A DNA stretch of 64,000 nt from Mycobacterium sp. DL99 (GTDB lineage Bacteria > Actinomycetota > Actinomycetes > Mycobacteriales > Mycobacteriaceae), in assembly GCF_004762045.1 (NCBI RefSeq), contig NZ_SJOM01000007.1, forward strand, positions 2,881,820-2,945,819, in the 5' to 3' direction. Below the pieces are notes generated by a model. It was not told the origin of the DNA. It did not search any database and saw only the letters and a list, made by a program, of their open reading frames with translations. Below, one piece after another: positions 49,412 to 57,916 of the stretch. Every line of letters begins with the position of its first letter. The stretch's first letter is position 1. The position numbers and the translations under genes are program-made.

Positions 49412-50644
49412 ATGGCTGTAGACCCTCAGCTTCTGGCTGCGATCGACGGTGCGGTTCGCGCTGACCCGGCCAACCGTGCACTGCGCCTGCACCTGGCAGA
49501 CCTGCTCCTCGACGACGGGCAGTACGTCGCCGCGCTCGGTCACTGTGAACTTCTCCTGCAGCAGACCCCTGGGGACGCCGAGGTCCTCGTACGTAAGACC
49601 GCGGCCCTCGACGGTTTCGGCATGCCCACTGTTACGCCGCAATCGCCTGTCCCCGAGCAGGTTTCCGCCGCGCCGCCACCTGAACAGGTGCCGCCGGCGC
49701 AGGTGCCGCAGGCCGAAGCATGGGCCACGGCCGACGACGATGACGACGCCATCCCTGTCAGTGACCTGATGGAGATCGTCCGCCCGGAGCTCACGCTCGA
49801 CGATGTGGCCGGCATGGACGACGTCAAACAGCGGCTGCGGATGAGCTTTCTCGAACCCATGCGTAACGAGGAACTGCGCAAGTCGTTCGGGCATGCACTG
49901 CGATCCAGTCTGCTGTTGTGGGGTCCGCCCGGATGCGGCAAGACATTCCTGGCGAAATCTCTGGCGGGCGAACTCGGGCTGTTCTTCATCCATGTCGGTA
50001 TCGCCGACATCCTCGACAAATGGCTCGGCAACAGCGAGCGGAACATCAAGGGTGTCTTCGAAGAAGCCCGGCAGATGCGCCCGACCGTGTTGTTCATCGA
50101 CGAGCTCGACGCGCTGGGCCACAAGCGTGCGCAGACTTCGAGCTTCATCCGCAGCATCGTCAACCAGTTGCTGCTCGAACTCGACGGGGCGACCAGCGAC
50201 AACGAGGGGCTGCTGGTACTCGGAGCAACCAACCAGGTGTGGGACGTCGACCCCGCACTGCTGCGTCCGGGCCGATTCGACCGGAAAGTACTGGTGCTGC
50301 CGCCCGATCGACCCGCCCGAGAGGCGATTCTGGCGCACCACCTGCGCACCAGCCCGACTGATCGGCTGAACCTGGCAGCCGTGGCCGAGCGCACCGACGG
50401 GTACTCGGGCGCGGACCTGGCTGGCCTGTGCCGGCGCGCCGTCGAGTTCGCACTACACGACTCGGTGCGACGCGGCTCCACACAACCGGTCAACCAACGT
50501 CACCTCGACGCGGCACTCAAGGACACCCAGGCCAGCACGGCATCGTGGTTCAGCCTGGCCCAGAACTATGTCGCGTTCGCCGAGAACCGGGAAGAGTACG
50601 CCGAACTCGAGCGCTACCTCACGAGGCGAAAGAAGCGGCGATGA
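49412..50644 (+). CDS. AAA+ ATPase with N-terminal TPR-like domain
   Basis: A 410-aa protein. Residues about 1-70 form TPR-like helices (PQLLAAIDGAVRADPANRAL; LADLLLDDGQYVAALGHCE), followed by an Ala/Pro linker and a single classical AAA domain (about 125-400): Walker A GPPGCGKTFLAKSLAGE, Walker B VLFIDELDALGHKR and sensor/arginine-finger region LLRPGRFDRKV. The domain is closest to FtsH/Cdc48-type AAA modules but lacks a protease. ATG at 49412, GGGAGG at 49396-49401. Coupled to the next gene by an ATGA overlap, so the two products likely work together, perhaps remodelling proteins at the membrane. Confidence 0.85.
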   Translation: MAVDPQLLAAIDGAVRADPANRALRLHLADLLLDDGQYVAALGHCELLLQQTPGDAEVLVRKTAALDGFGMPTVTPQSPVPEQVSAAPPPEQVPPAQVPQAEAWATADDDDDAIPVSDLMEIVRPELTLDDVAGMDDVKQRLRMSFLEPMRNEELRKSFGHALRSSLLLWGPPGCGKTFLAKSLAGELGLFFIHVGIADILDKWLGNSERNIKGVFEEARQMRPTVLFIDELDALGHKRAQTSSFIRSIVNQLLLELDGATSDNEGLLVLGATNQVWDVDPALLRPGRFDRKVLVLPPDRPAREAILAHHLRTSPTDRLNLAAVAERTDGYSGADLAGLCRRAVEFALHDSVRRGSTQPVNQRHLDAALKDTQASTASWFSLAQNYVAFAENREEYAELERYLTRRKKRR

Positions 50645-51783
50645 CGTCGATGGCCGAGCGTGCCGCCGAGAAGGTGCGGGTTCTTCTCGATCTCGACCGC
50701 AACGAAGAGGCCGCTCAGGCGGCACGCACTGGGCTGCAGAGCGACCCGAACAATGCGGAGCTGCTGGGACTTCTGGCCTCCGCGCTGTACGAGGACGGCC
50801 ATGTGCGTGAGTCGCGGAAGTGGGCTGACCGCTCGCTGTCGATCGACCCGAACCAGGCCTGGGTCCATGACATCCGGGCGCGAGCCATCATCAACGGCGC
50901 CGGTAAGCCCAAAGAGGCAGTCGAATCTGCCAGTGCGGCAGTGCGACTCGCACATACCCCCGCCTACTACCGCTACACGCTGACGCGCGCCCAGCTCGGG
51001 GCCAAACAACGCAAGGCCGCGCAGTCGACCGCGGAGTCGATCCGCACCGTCGCCCCGGCTTCACCGTTGGGCCCGCTATCGGAAGCGATCGTCGAGATCG
51101 ACCGCGCCAAGTTCCTCAGAGTTGGTCTGGTGTGGGCGGTGGTGGCCGTGGTGCTGACCCGGGGTTTGGTGCTGATTTTCTGGGCCATGGCGTGGCTCTA
51201 TATGTATGTTCGGCGACGTGGCCCACTGCGGCGCGCCGACGCCCACCTCATGGAAGCGTTGCGCCTTGATCCCAGCGAAGCCTTTACCCACAGGGTTGCC
51301 GCCGAGGTCGCCCGCTACCGTTTTCGGTTTGTCCGGTCGGTCGACTCCGCCCTCGCCTCGGCGGCGATCGACGCCCATATGATCGACGCCACCGAGCTGG
51401 CCCGCGGGATCGTGCGTAGAACCACGGGGATCACGCTCGCCACTTTCGTCGTCTGGTTCGTGCTCATGCTGTCGCTGTTCAGCGCCACGGTGCATCCGGT
51501 TGTGATGGCCGTTCTCGGCACGATTCTGGTGATCGCCGCAGCGGTGGGAGTGGCCTGGCTGTACCGGGAACAAACCAAACGGCTACCGCCGGGCGTCCTG
51601 CGACTCGTCCGCCGACGCTGGGGCCTGCCGGCCACGGTGCTCGTGATCGCGGCGTGGCTATCCCTCATGGCCGCGAACAACCCGCTGAGCATCGCTTTCC
51701 CTACGGCGGTCGGCGCTGTGACCGTGCTGGCTGGCTTCTGCGTATTGACCGTGAAGCTGGTGTCCGCCAGGCGTATTGGCTGA
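50641..51783 (+). CDS. TPR-repeat membrane protein, partner of the AAA ATPase
   Basis: A 380-aa protein with N-terminal TPR helices (EKVRVLLDLDRNEEAAQAAR; LLGLLASALYEDGHVRESRK; about residues 8-150) and membrane segments in the C-terminal half (VGLVWAVVAVVLTRGLVLIF, ITLATFVVWFVLMLSLF, VVMAVLGTILVIAAAVGVAW, and two further helices). The ATG overlaps the ATPase stop by 4 bases. The ATPase also has TPR-like helices, which suggests a direct interaction. No family name recognised. Confidence 0.75.
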   Translation: MTSMAERAAEKVRVLLDLDRNEEAAQAARTGLQSDPNNAELLGLLASALYEDGHVRESRKWADRSLSIDPNQAWVHDIRARAIINGAGKPKEAVESASAAVRLAHTPAYYRYTLTRAQLGAKQRKAAQSTAESIRTVAPASPLGPLSEAIVEIDRAKFLRVGLVWAVVAVVLTRGLVLIFWAMAWLYMYVRRRGPLRRADAHLMEALRLDPSEAFTHRVAAEVARYRFRFVRSVDSALASAAIDAHMIDATELARGIVRRTTGITLATFVVWFVLMLSLFSATVHPVVMAVLGTILVIAAAVGVAWLYREQTKRLPPGVLRLVRRRWGLPATVLVIAAWLSLMAANNPLSIAFPTAVGAVTVLAGFCVLTVKLVSARRIG

Positions 51784-51806
51784 CCCGCGTGATGGCAATC
51801 TGTGAC

Positions 51807-54167
51807 TCACCGGCGTTGTGGCTGAGGCTGATACCAGTGTCGGCCCACTGCCCATCCGAGGAAACGTCGGCCCGTACCCGCCGGCACGGTGCCGCTCGCT
51901 GCGAATGTCTTTCCGCCGATGACGTGGTCCAGTCCGTCGATCGCTGGTCGGAATTGGTTGTGGATGCCGGCCGCAAGGGCTTCGCCGTGCAGCATCCCCA
52001 CCTGTGACTGTTGCACCGCAGGATCGCAGAAGGTGAGCAGGAAGATTGCCTGACGCCAGGCGTATGCGGCGTTCTTGATTTGGATCAGTGCAGAGTGCCA
52101 GTCATGGGTGGGTTGTGCGAGTCGTCGGATAGCCCAGGTGAATGTGTTGCGGACCAATTGGGGTGAGCTATCGCGCAACTGGTCAAGGAGGTCGAGTTCG
52201 TACACGAGTGTCGCAAGGTTATGGGTGGTAAGGATCTGGCTTTGTTCCAGAATGGCGCCGTTGCGAGCGACCCGGGAGCCGTTGCGGGCTTGGTATTCCG
52301 TGGCGCCTGCCTCTTCGGCTCGCCTAGCGCATACCTGAGCGAAGTCCTCTGCTGTCGGCTTTCCCCATCGTTTCGGGGCGTCGCTTCGGGCCGCCCAGAA
52401 CCAAGCAGGCGGGAGATCGTAGTAGTCGGCGTAGAGGGTGCCGGCCATGGTGCGGCTAGCGATAGCAGCGGCGCTACGCCATTTTGAGGTGAAGGTGCCC
52501 ATGAAGATGTCAGCGGCGACTTCCTCCACCAGCGGCAGTTGCAGCCCGGATTCGGTCGCCAGCGTGCCGAGTTCGCGGATCAGTGGGTTGGGCAAGATGG
52601 TGTGGGGAAACGTGGTCAAGGCAAGCATGCTGGCTTGTCGCAGAGATTGCCGGGCCGCCTTGGCGTTGTCCGCGTGCCGAGATCGGCATGGTTGCAGCGC
52701 AGCGATCCACGGCAATTCCTCAAAGCGCACCTGGTGTTCGAGGTTGAGGAGCAGCAGGCTGCGACGGCGGCGGAACGCCGTGTAGGTCTGCTCATAGAGG
52801 CCGGCCAGCACCGGATCGCCGATGCTTGCTGCTGTAAGCCGTGATGTCAGCTGCGGCAGCACGATCGCGAGCACCTCGCTGGAGCTGATGACACCACGGC
52901 GCACCAACTCATCCACGGGCGCTTCCAGCGCGCGAGTTGCCTTCTGCAGCAAGTGTTGCGGGATCGGTGTCCCCGTGGGGATGCTGTCGACTGTCTCATC
53001 GGCTTCGGTGACGTCGGCGGCGATCGAATCTAGCGAAGGCACACCTGCGTTCGCGGGGTAGCGGTCCAAGCGTCGGGCGAGCACGCGGGCCAGTGCGGCG
53101 TATGTTGGCGCGTTGGCGATTCTGAGCTGAGTCGCTCGGAGTGTGTCTCGGTGCTGAGAGCCGGCGGCTCCGTGTCGGGTGATCGTGTTCGCCAGAGCGC
53201 GACGGATCCCGCCGACCTCATGGACGGGCAGTGTTTCACCCCCGTTTGGGCAGCTTTCAAGAGCGCGGTGCAGCGTGGCGAAATTGCTCTTGGGGTGGGC
53301 GTGGCGACCAACGAATTCAACACTGTCGCATGCTTGTTCGAAGTCGGCGAGCCAGCGGGCCCTGTCGTGCGACCACTTTGGCGGCCATTGTTGGCAGGGC
53401 CAGCCTCCATGCACGGCCCGAGTTCCGTCGCGGTGAGGCAGTTCACCCTCAACTGTGGTGGACCACAGCGCTACGAGTCGGTCATACAGTGGGTTCCATA
53501 CGGCCAGCGTTGCCCGCATCGTGGCGATCTGGGGCGGCATTGTCACCGCTCGTAATGACTGTGCCGTCTGCGTGGCAGAGGCCAGCCGCACCGCAGCCCC
53601 CGACACGCGGGCCACCGACTCGAACCGTGGGGTGAACCTGAGCCGGTTCATGAACGGCCTCAGTTCTGCGACGAGGTCCAACGCTTGTTCCGGGAAGCCG
53701 TTGTCCAACAACAGCACTACGACGCTGAGAGCGGCCTCTTCAGGTATCTCCACGCGATAGTGGCCGCTATGCAAGGCCTCGCGCAGCCGCGTCTGCCCGG
53801 CATCGCTTAGAAACCACAGATTGAGCCGTTCACGCTCATTCGCACCCGGGGTATCGCCGGGCAGCGTTGTCAGCAGCGCCACTTCGTCGTCATCGAGTGC
53901 GCTCTCCGCCAGATACCGTCCGGTGGCGAAGCCCCCGTGGGCGACCTCCAAGGTCACCCAAACCGGAGTGTCGGCGACAGGTGTGCGATTGCCGACGGAA
54001 ATCTGGCCGCTGGCGATCCCGAACACGACATCTTCCCAGCGTCGTACTTTCTGCCGCACCCGCTCACGGTCCGCGGCATCGCCCAGCTCAACTGCCCGGG
54101 CCATCGCGCGCTGCAGCTGTTGGGTCGCGTACGCCATGGACGCGGTGGGGTAGTGCTCGTCGGGCAC
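51807..54167 (-). CDS. Large orphan protein encoded downstream of two tRNAs
   Basis: A 786-aa soluble, mainly helical protein from GTG at 54167 with GGAGA at 54178-54174. I do not recognise any domain, nucleotide-binding loop, nuclease or membrane segment. Visible features: N-terminal helix MAYATQQLQRAMARAVELGD, a Trp/Pro-rich segment WPCQQWPPKWSHDRARWLAD (about 255-275), and a C-terminal His/Trp-rich end (GWAVGRHWYQPQPQRR). Only 25 bases separate its start from the 3' end of tRNA-Lys on the same strand, so the tRNAs and this gene are probably one transcript. GC content is slightly below that of the core genes. Confidence 0.75.
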   Translation of the reverse strand: MPDEHYPTASMAYATQQLQRAMARAVELGDAADRERVRQKVRRWEDVVFGIASGQISVGNRTPVADTPVWVTLEVAHGGFATGRYLAESALDDDEVALLTTLPGDTPGANERERLNLWFLSDAGQTRLREALHSGHYRVEIPEEAALSVVVLLLDNGFPEQALDLVAELRPFMNRLRFTPRFESVARVSGAAVRLASATQTAQSLRAVTMPPQIATMRATLAVWNPLYDRLVALWSTTVEGELPHRDGTRAVHGGWPCQQWPPKWSHDRARWLADFEQACDSVEFVGRHAHPKSNFATLHRALESCPNGGETLPVHEVGGIRRALANTITRHGAAGSQHRDTLRATQLRIANAPTYAALARVLARRLDRYPANAGVPSLDSIAADVTEADETVDSIPTGTPIPQHLLQKATRALEAPVDELVRRGVISSSEVLAIVLPQLTSRLTAASIGDPVLAGLYEQTYTAFRRRRSLLLLNLEHQVRFEELPWIAALQPCRSRHADNAKAARQSLRQASMLALTTFPHTILPNPLIRELGTLATESGLQLPLVEEVAADIFMGTFTSKWRSAAAIASRTMAGTLYADYYDLPPAWFWAARSDAPKRWGKPTAEDFAQVCARRAEEAGATEYQARNGSRVARNGAILEQSQILTTHNLATLVYELDLLDQLRDSSPQLVRNTFTWAIRRLAQPTHDWHSALIQIKNAAYAWRQAIFLLTFCDPAVQQSQVGMLHGEALAAGIHNQFRPAIDGLDHVIGGKTFAASGTVPAGTGRRFLGWAVGRHWYQPQPQRR

Positions 54168-54192
54168 GTCAGTCTCCAGAATTGAAGTGGTG

Positions 54193-54264
54193 ACCTGGCG
54201 GCGAGGTTCGAACTCACGCCCTTCCGGTTAAGAGCCGGATGCTCTGCCGCTGAGCTACACCAGG
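54193..54264 (-). tRNA. tRNA-Lys (anticodon CTT), atypical
   Basis: 72 nt, full cloverleaf: acceptor CCTGGTG with CGCCAGG, D-arm GCTC-AGCGGCA-GAGC, anticodon stem TCCGG/CCGGA with loop CTCTTAA (anticodon CTT), variable loop about 5 nt, T-arm GTGAG-TTCGAAC-CTCGC. No CCA is encoded. Unusual: C1:G72 and T73, where lysine tRNAs normally have G1:C72 and A73. Arms and loops match the adjacent tRNA-Arg closely, so both probably come from one ancestor. Functionality for lysine decoding is plausible but not certain. Confidence 0.85.
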
Positions 54265-54286
54265 TTGCGACATGGCGGTCGCGTCG

Positions 54287-54358
54287 ACATGGAGGCGGGG
54301 ATCGAACCCGCGCCCTCCCGGTCCGAAGCCGGGCGATCTACCGCTGATCTACTCCATG
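54287..54358 (-). tRNA. tRNA-Arg (anticodon TCG), atypical
   Basis: 72 nt cloverleaf: acceptor CATGGAG with CTCCATG, D-arm GATC-AGCGGTA-GATC, anticodon stem CCCGG/CCGGG with loop CTTCGGA (anticodon TCG, reads CGA), T-arm GCGGG-TTCGATC-CCCGC, no CCA. C1:G72 and T73 as in the neighbouring tRNA-Lys. Mycobacteria usually read CGA with the ACG (inosine) tRNA, so a TCG arginine tRNA is extra to the normal set. It is transcribed toward the tRNA-Lys, 22 bases away. Confidence 0.85.
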
Positions 54359-54552
54359 ATGGCGGAACGACGCTAACAGAAGGGACCATTGTTGGCCGGC
54401 GATTTCGGCGTGGCGTTGGGTGACTTGATAGCTGTAACTGTTCAGGGCTCGACCCGCGGTGGGCTTCGCGTGGCGGCGGAAAGACACGTATCAGCCGCGG
54501 GATGCAGATCCCCGAACATCCCGTAGTGGTCAACCAGAAGTCAGGATTGCGA

Positions 54553-54879
54553 TCACTTCCTGAATTCGGCTGCCTCCTGATTGCGACCCTGTTGCATCTT
54601 GGCGAGGTCAACCAGCTCGCCGTAACCCTTGGAAAGTGCTGCAGGGTCCGCGGCGTTTGTCGCCACCCACGAAAGAAGCTGGTCGGCGATGAGATCCACC
54701 ATCTCGCCACGCGATGGATCCCGCAAATCAAGCATCAGGACATTGTTTTCATTCAGTTCGTGAATTTCCTGGCGCGCTGGCCCCTCCGGCAGCGTGTCCT
54801 CAAGAAAATCGAACAAGAAGCTGGTCATCGAACTCTTCCATGACCAGTTACCGTCCTGGAAACGAACAAAACCGCCCAT
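54553..54879 (-). CDS. Small hypothetical protein upstream of the tRNAs
   Basis: A 108-aa acidic protein (GGFVRFQDGNWSWKSSMTSF; LMLDLRDPSRGEMVDLIADQ; then LDLAKMQQGRNQEAAEFRK-type helix end). ATG at 54879 preceded by a GAGAGGA site. The longer open frame upstream (to 55017) has an unusual Cys/Arg-rich composition and is not used. No family recognised. It lies about 195 bases upstream of tRNA-Arg on the same strand. Confidence 0.55.
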   Translation of the reverse strand: MGGFVRFQDGNWSWKSSMTSFLFDFLEDTLPEGPARQEIHELNENNVLMLDLRDPSRGEMVDLIADQLLSWVATNAADPAALSKGYGELVDLAKMQQGRNQEAAEFRK

Positions 54880-55276
54880 GCAGTCCTCTCGTGTCGCCGC
54901 GGATCCGCAGCATGCACACCCCGTGACACGGTCGGTTACCCAGCCTGGCGCATACCGTTCAAGTATGTGCGGACCCAGTAGGCGGATCCTTGAACAAGGT
55001 ATGCACAACCGCATCATAAGTGTGCCGAGTTCCCGTTTCTGAGTCCACCCGTTTCTAGAGTCGGGCTTGTTGGATCAGATTCAGTTGATGCGGCAGGCCA
55101 TGAAGAAACATGCGCTTGCTGTTCAGTCGATCGTCGATGGACGTCACGACGACTTCCGCGGTTGCATGGCACGCCGATACGCAGACACGGCACCGCGTTC
55201 GGCCGAATGAACGGCGCGCGCCCGCATACCGTTTCACGCTGGAGGAAGTCCGGCGGCGAAGAGGGGTGCGACCACG
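54880..55276. other. 397-base gene-free region before the peroxidase operon
   Basis: Divergent region between the small hypothetical gene and the catalase-related peroxidase. No frame has coding bias. No obvious operator palindrome or repeat was found. A GGAGG site at about 55233-55237 is too far from the ATG to serve it. Confidence 0.45.
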
Positions 55277-56365
55277 ATGAAATCCGATGATGTTCCGCCG
55301 CTCAACCGCAGGAGAGCATTGCTCGGCCTGGCCGCGGTCGGTGGTGTCGCGGCGGTCGGTGTCGGTGGACTCGCCGAGGCCGCCGGCTGGCTGCGGCCCG
55401 ATGCGCTGACGCCGGCCGACTTCGTCGACCGCTTCGAACAGATCGCCGGCCGGCACGACGGATTCCGGCGCAACCATGCCAAGGGACTGGCCGCCACCGG
55501 AACGTTCACCAGCACGGGTGCAGGTGCTCAGGTGAGTCGGGCGGCGGTGTTCAAACCCGGCACGGTGCCCGTCGTCGGCAGGTTCTCACTGTCGGGCGGC
55601 CTGCCTGACCAGCCTGACAAGCCCGACACCGGCCGGGGACTGGGCCTGATGTTCCGGCTTCCCGACGGCGAGCAGTGGCGCATCGCGATGGTCAACATCC
55701 CGGTGTTCACCGACAACACCCCGCAGGGCTTCTACGACCGGATGCTCGCGTCACGCCCACAACCGCAGACCGGCAAGCCGGACCCGCAGGCGATGGCGGA
55801 TTTCCTGGCCGCCCATCCGGAGACCGCCGCGGCGATGAAAATCATCAAGCAGAACCCGCCGAGCGCCGGATTCGCCGACAGCACCTACCGCGGGCTGCAC
55901 GCCTTCCGTGCCATCAACGACAAAGGCGAGACGACGTTTATCCGGTGGACAGCCATGCCGGAACAGCCCGTGTCACCCGAACAGCCCGCCGAACCGCCGG
56001 ACAGCAACGACAAGAACCGCCTCTTCGAGGCGTTGATCGACACGGTGGCCCGCGGCCCGGTCAGTTGGAAACTGATCCTCACGCTCGCCGAACCCGGTGA
56101 CCCCACCAACGACCCGACGTTGCCATGGCCGGCGAACCGCCCCACGATCGAGGCGGGCACCATCACCATCGACGCGGTCCACACCGAGGCCCCTGGAAAC
56201 GCCCGCGACATCAACTTCGATCCGATGGTGCTGCCCGACGGTCTGGCCGCGTCCGACGATCCGCTGCTGAGTGCGCGATCCGCGGTCTATGCCCGCTCGT
56301 TCAACCGGAGGGCCCGAGAACCCAAGTCGCCCAGCGCAGTCGTCGTCCCCGGGGGTGAGCAATGA
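55277..56365 (+). CDS. Catalase-related peroxidase, exported (Tat-type signal)
   Basis: A 362-aa heme protein of the small catalase-like (SrpA/KatA-related) family. The N-terminus NRRRALLGLAAVGGVAAVGV is a twin-arginine signal, so the folded heme protein would be exported. Distal His is in RRNHAKGLAATGTFTSTGAG, and the proximal Tyr in SAVYARSFNRR near the C-terminus fits catalase geometry. It lacks the tetramerisation regions of true catalases, so peroxidase activity is expected. Coupled by a 4-base overlap to a cytochrome b561 gene, the usual electron donor partner. Confidence 0.88.
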   Translation: MKSDDVPPLNRRRALLGLAAVGGVAAVGVGGLAEAAGWLRPDALTPADFVDRFEQIAGRHDGFRRNHAKGLAATGTFTSTGAGAQVSRAAVFKPGTVPVVGRFSLSGGLPDQPDKPDTGRGLGLMFRLPDGEQWRIAMVNIPVFTDNTPQGFYDRMLASRPQPQTGKPDPQAMADFLAAHPETAAAMKIIKQNPPSAGFADSTYRGLHAFRAINDKGETTFIRWTAMPEQPVSPEQPAEPPDSNDKNRLFEALIDTVARGPVSWKLILTLAEPGDPTNDPTLPWPANRPTIEAGTITIDAVHTEAPGNARDINFDPMVLPDGLAASDDPLLSARSAVYARSFNRRAREPKSPSAVVVPGGEQ

Positions 56366-56928
56366 CCACCGAGACGAAACCGCCGATCACGCGGTTCAAC
56401 CTGCCGGCCAGACTGCTGCACTGGGCCATGGCGGTCATGGTGATCGCGCAGTTCTTCATCGGGGTGACGATGATCGCCGCGCTCAGCTACTACCCGCTGC
56501 TGCTGGCGATCCACCGACCGCTGGGCATCGCGATCCTGGTGTTCGCGATCGTGCGGCTGATCAACCGGCTGACCCATCGGCTGCCGCCGTTCCTGGCCAC
56601 GATGGGACCGGTGGAGCGGCGGGTCGCCAGCTATTCCGAATACCTTTTGTACGCACTGCTTTTGGTGCAGCCCCTGATCGGATGGGCCATGCTGTCGGCC
56701 GCGCAGTCCCCGGTGGTGATGGTGGGGGCGTTGCACCTGCCCGCGATCGCCCCACACAACATCACCCTCTACGCGGCGCTGCGCACGGCACACACTGTGG
56801 CCGCCTACGTGTTGTTCGCGACGTTCACCGCGCACATCTGTGCGGTGCTGTTCCACACCCTGGCTCTGCGCGACGGAATTCTGCGTCGAATGTCGTTGTG
56901 GCCCAACCGGAATCATCCCGACGAGTAG
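56362..56928 (+). CDS. Cytochrome b561
   Basis: A 188-aa four-helix b-type cytochrome that passes electrons from the quinone pool across the membrane. Helices and candidate heme-ligating His: LPARLLHWAMAVMVIAQFF, LLLAIHRPLGIAILVFAIV, LRTAHTVAAYVLFATFTAHI. It begins in ATGA overlap with the exported peroxidase, which it probably reduces. Together they could detoxify peroxides in the cell envelope. Confidence 0.92.
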   Translation: MTTETKPPITRFNLPARLLHWAMAVMVIAQFFIGVTMIAALSYYPLLLAIHRPLGIAILVFAIVRLINRLTHRLPPFLATMGPVERRVASYSEYLLYALLLVQPLIGWAMLSAAQSPVVMVGALHLPAIAPHNITLYAALRTAHTVAAYVLFATFTAHICAVLFHTLALRDGILRRMSLWPNRNHPDE

Positions 56929-56940
56929 GGGAGTGAACCG

Positions 56941-57888
56941 TCAGCCGTGCAGCGCCTCGCGCAGCGCGGCGATGGCCTTCTCGAACGATTCGGTGGAGGC
57001 GGGGACCACACCGACGTAGCCGAGGTAGCCGTGCACCAGGGTCTCGGCATTGTCCAGCTGCACTGGAACGCCTGCGGCGGAAAGCAATTCGGCGTAGCGG
57101 ATACCGTCGTCACGCAACGGGTCGTGTCCGGCCACGGCGATGTAGGCGGGTGCGAGGCCGGACAGGTCCGCCGCGCGGGCCGGCACCAGCGTGGCCGGCG
57201 GATCGGACAGATCCACGTGTCCGGCATACCAACGGGAGAAGCCCTGGACGGCGTCGAGTCCGAGGATCGGCGCCTCGGCGTTCTCGGTGAACGACGGCAG
57301 GCTCGTGTCCCACGTGGTGGCCGGGTACCAGAGCAACTGGAAACGCAGCGAGGGAGCACCGGCGTCACGCGCCAGCAGCGCCACGACCGCGCTGAGGTTG
57401 CCACCCGCCGAATCCCCGGCCACGGCCAGCCGGTCGGCGTCGGCGCCCAGTTCTGCGGCATTGGCGGCCACCCACTGCGTCACGGCCCACACGTCGTCGA
57501 CCGCCGCGGGGTAGGGGTGTTCGGGAGCCAGACGGTAGTCCACCGACACCACCACCGCGTCGGCGCCCACGGCGTGCTGGCGGGCGGTGCCGTCGTAGCT
57601 GTCCAGGTCACCCAGCGCCCAGCCGCCACCGTGGATGAACACGATCACCGGCAGCGTCGCGCCGTCGGCGGTCGGCGGCCGGTACACCCGCACCGGGATC
57701 GGGCCGGCCGGTCCCGGGATCACACGATCCTCGACCTGCACCTCGGGGTGGACCGGCAGCCGCGGAATCTCACTGAACTGGCGCCGGGCCTCCTCGACAC
57801 CTATATCGGTGGATAGTTGGAACGGCACCGCCTCCAGTACCTTCTGCAGGATGGCATCGACAGCTGGTTTCTCGTCAGCAACGGACAT
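56941..57888 (-). CDS. Alpha/beta-hydrolase, hormone-sensitive lipase family (LipH/LipI-like)
   Basis: A 315-aa esterase of family IV. Oxyanion motif [14 protein letters not shown] (about residue 85), nucleophile elbow [11 protein letters not shown] (Ser about 160), acid and His near [15 protein letters not shown] and LVHGYLGYV. It starts at 57888, and by position next to YhhN and priA it matches M. tuberculosis lipH/lipI (Rv1399c/Rv1400c); only one copy is present here. Short-chain esters are the expected substrates. Confidence 0.92.
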   Translation of the reverse strand: MSVADEKPAVDAILQKVLEAVPFQLSTDIGVEEARRQFSEIPRLPVHPEVQVEDRVIPGPAGPIPVRVYRPPTADGATLPVIVFIHGGGWALGDLDSYDGTARQHAVGADAVVVSVDYRLAPEHPYPAAVDDVWAVTQWVAANAAELGADADRLAVAGDSAGGNLSAVVALLARDAGAPSLRFQLLWYPATTWDTSLPSFTENAEAPILGLDAVQGFSRWYAGHVDLSDPPATLVPARAADLSGLAPAYIAVAGHDPLRDDGIRYAELLSAAGVPVQLDNAETLVHGYLGYVGVVPASTESFEKAIAALREALHG

Positions 57889-57916
57889 CCCGCCACCGTA
57901 CGCACACCGCCGGACG

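Noticed and set aside
54193..54264. tRNA-Lys as the attachment site of the accessory island
   Set aside because: I found no second copy of the tRNA 3' end elsewhere in the window and no integrase gene.
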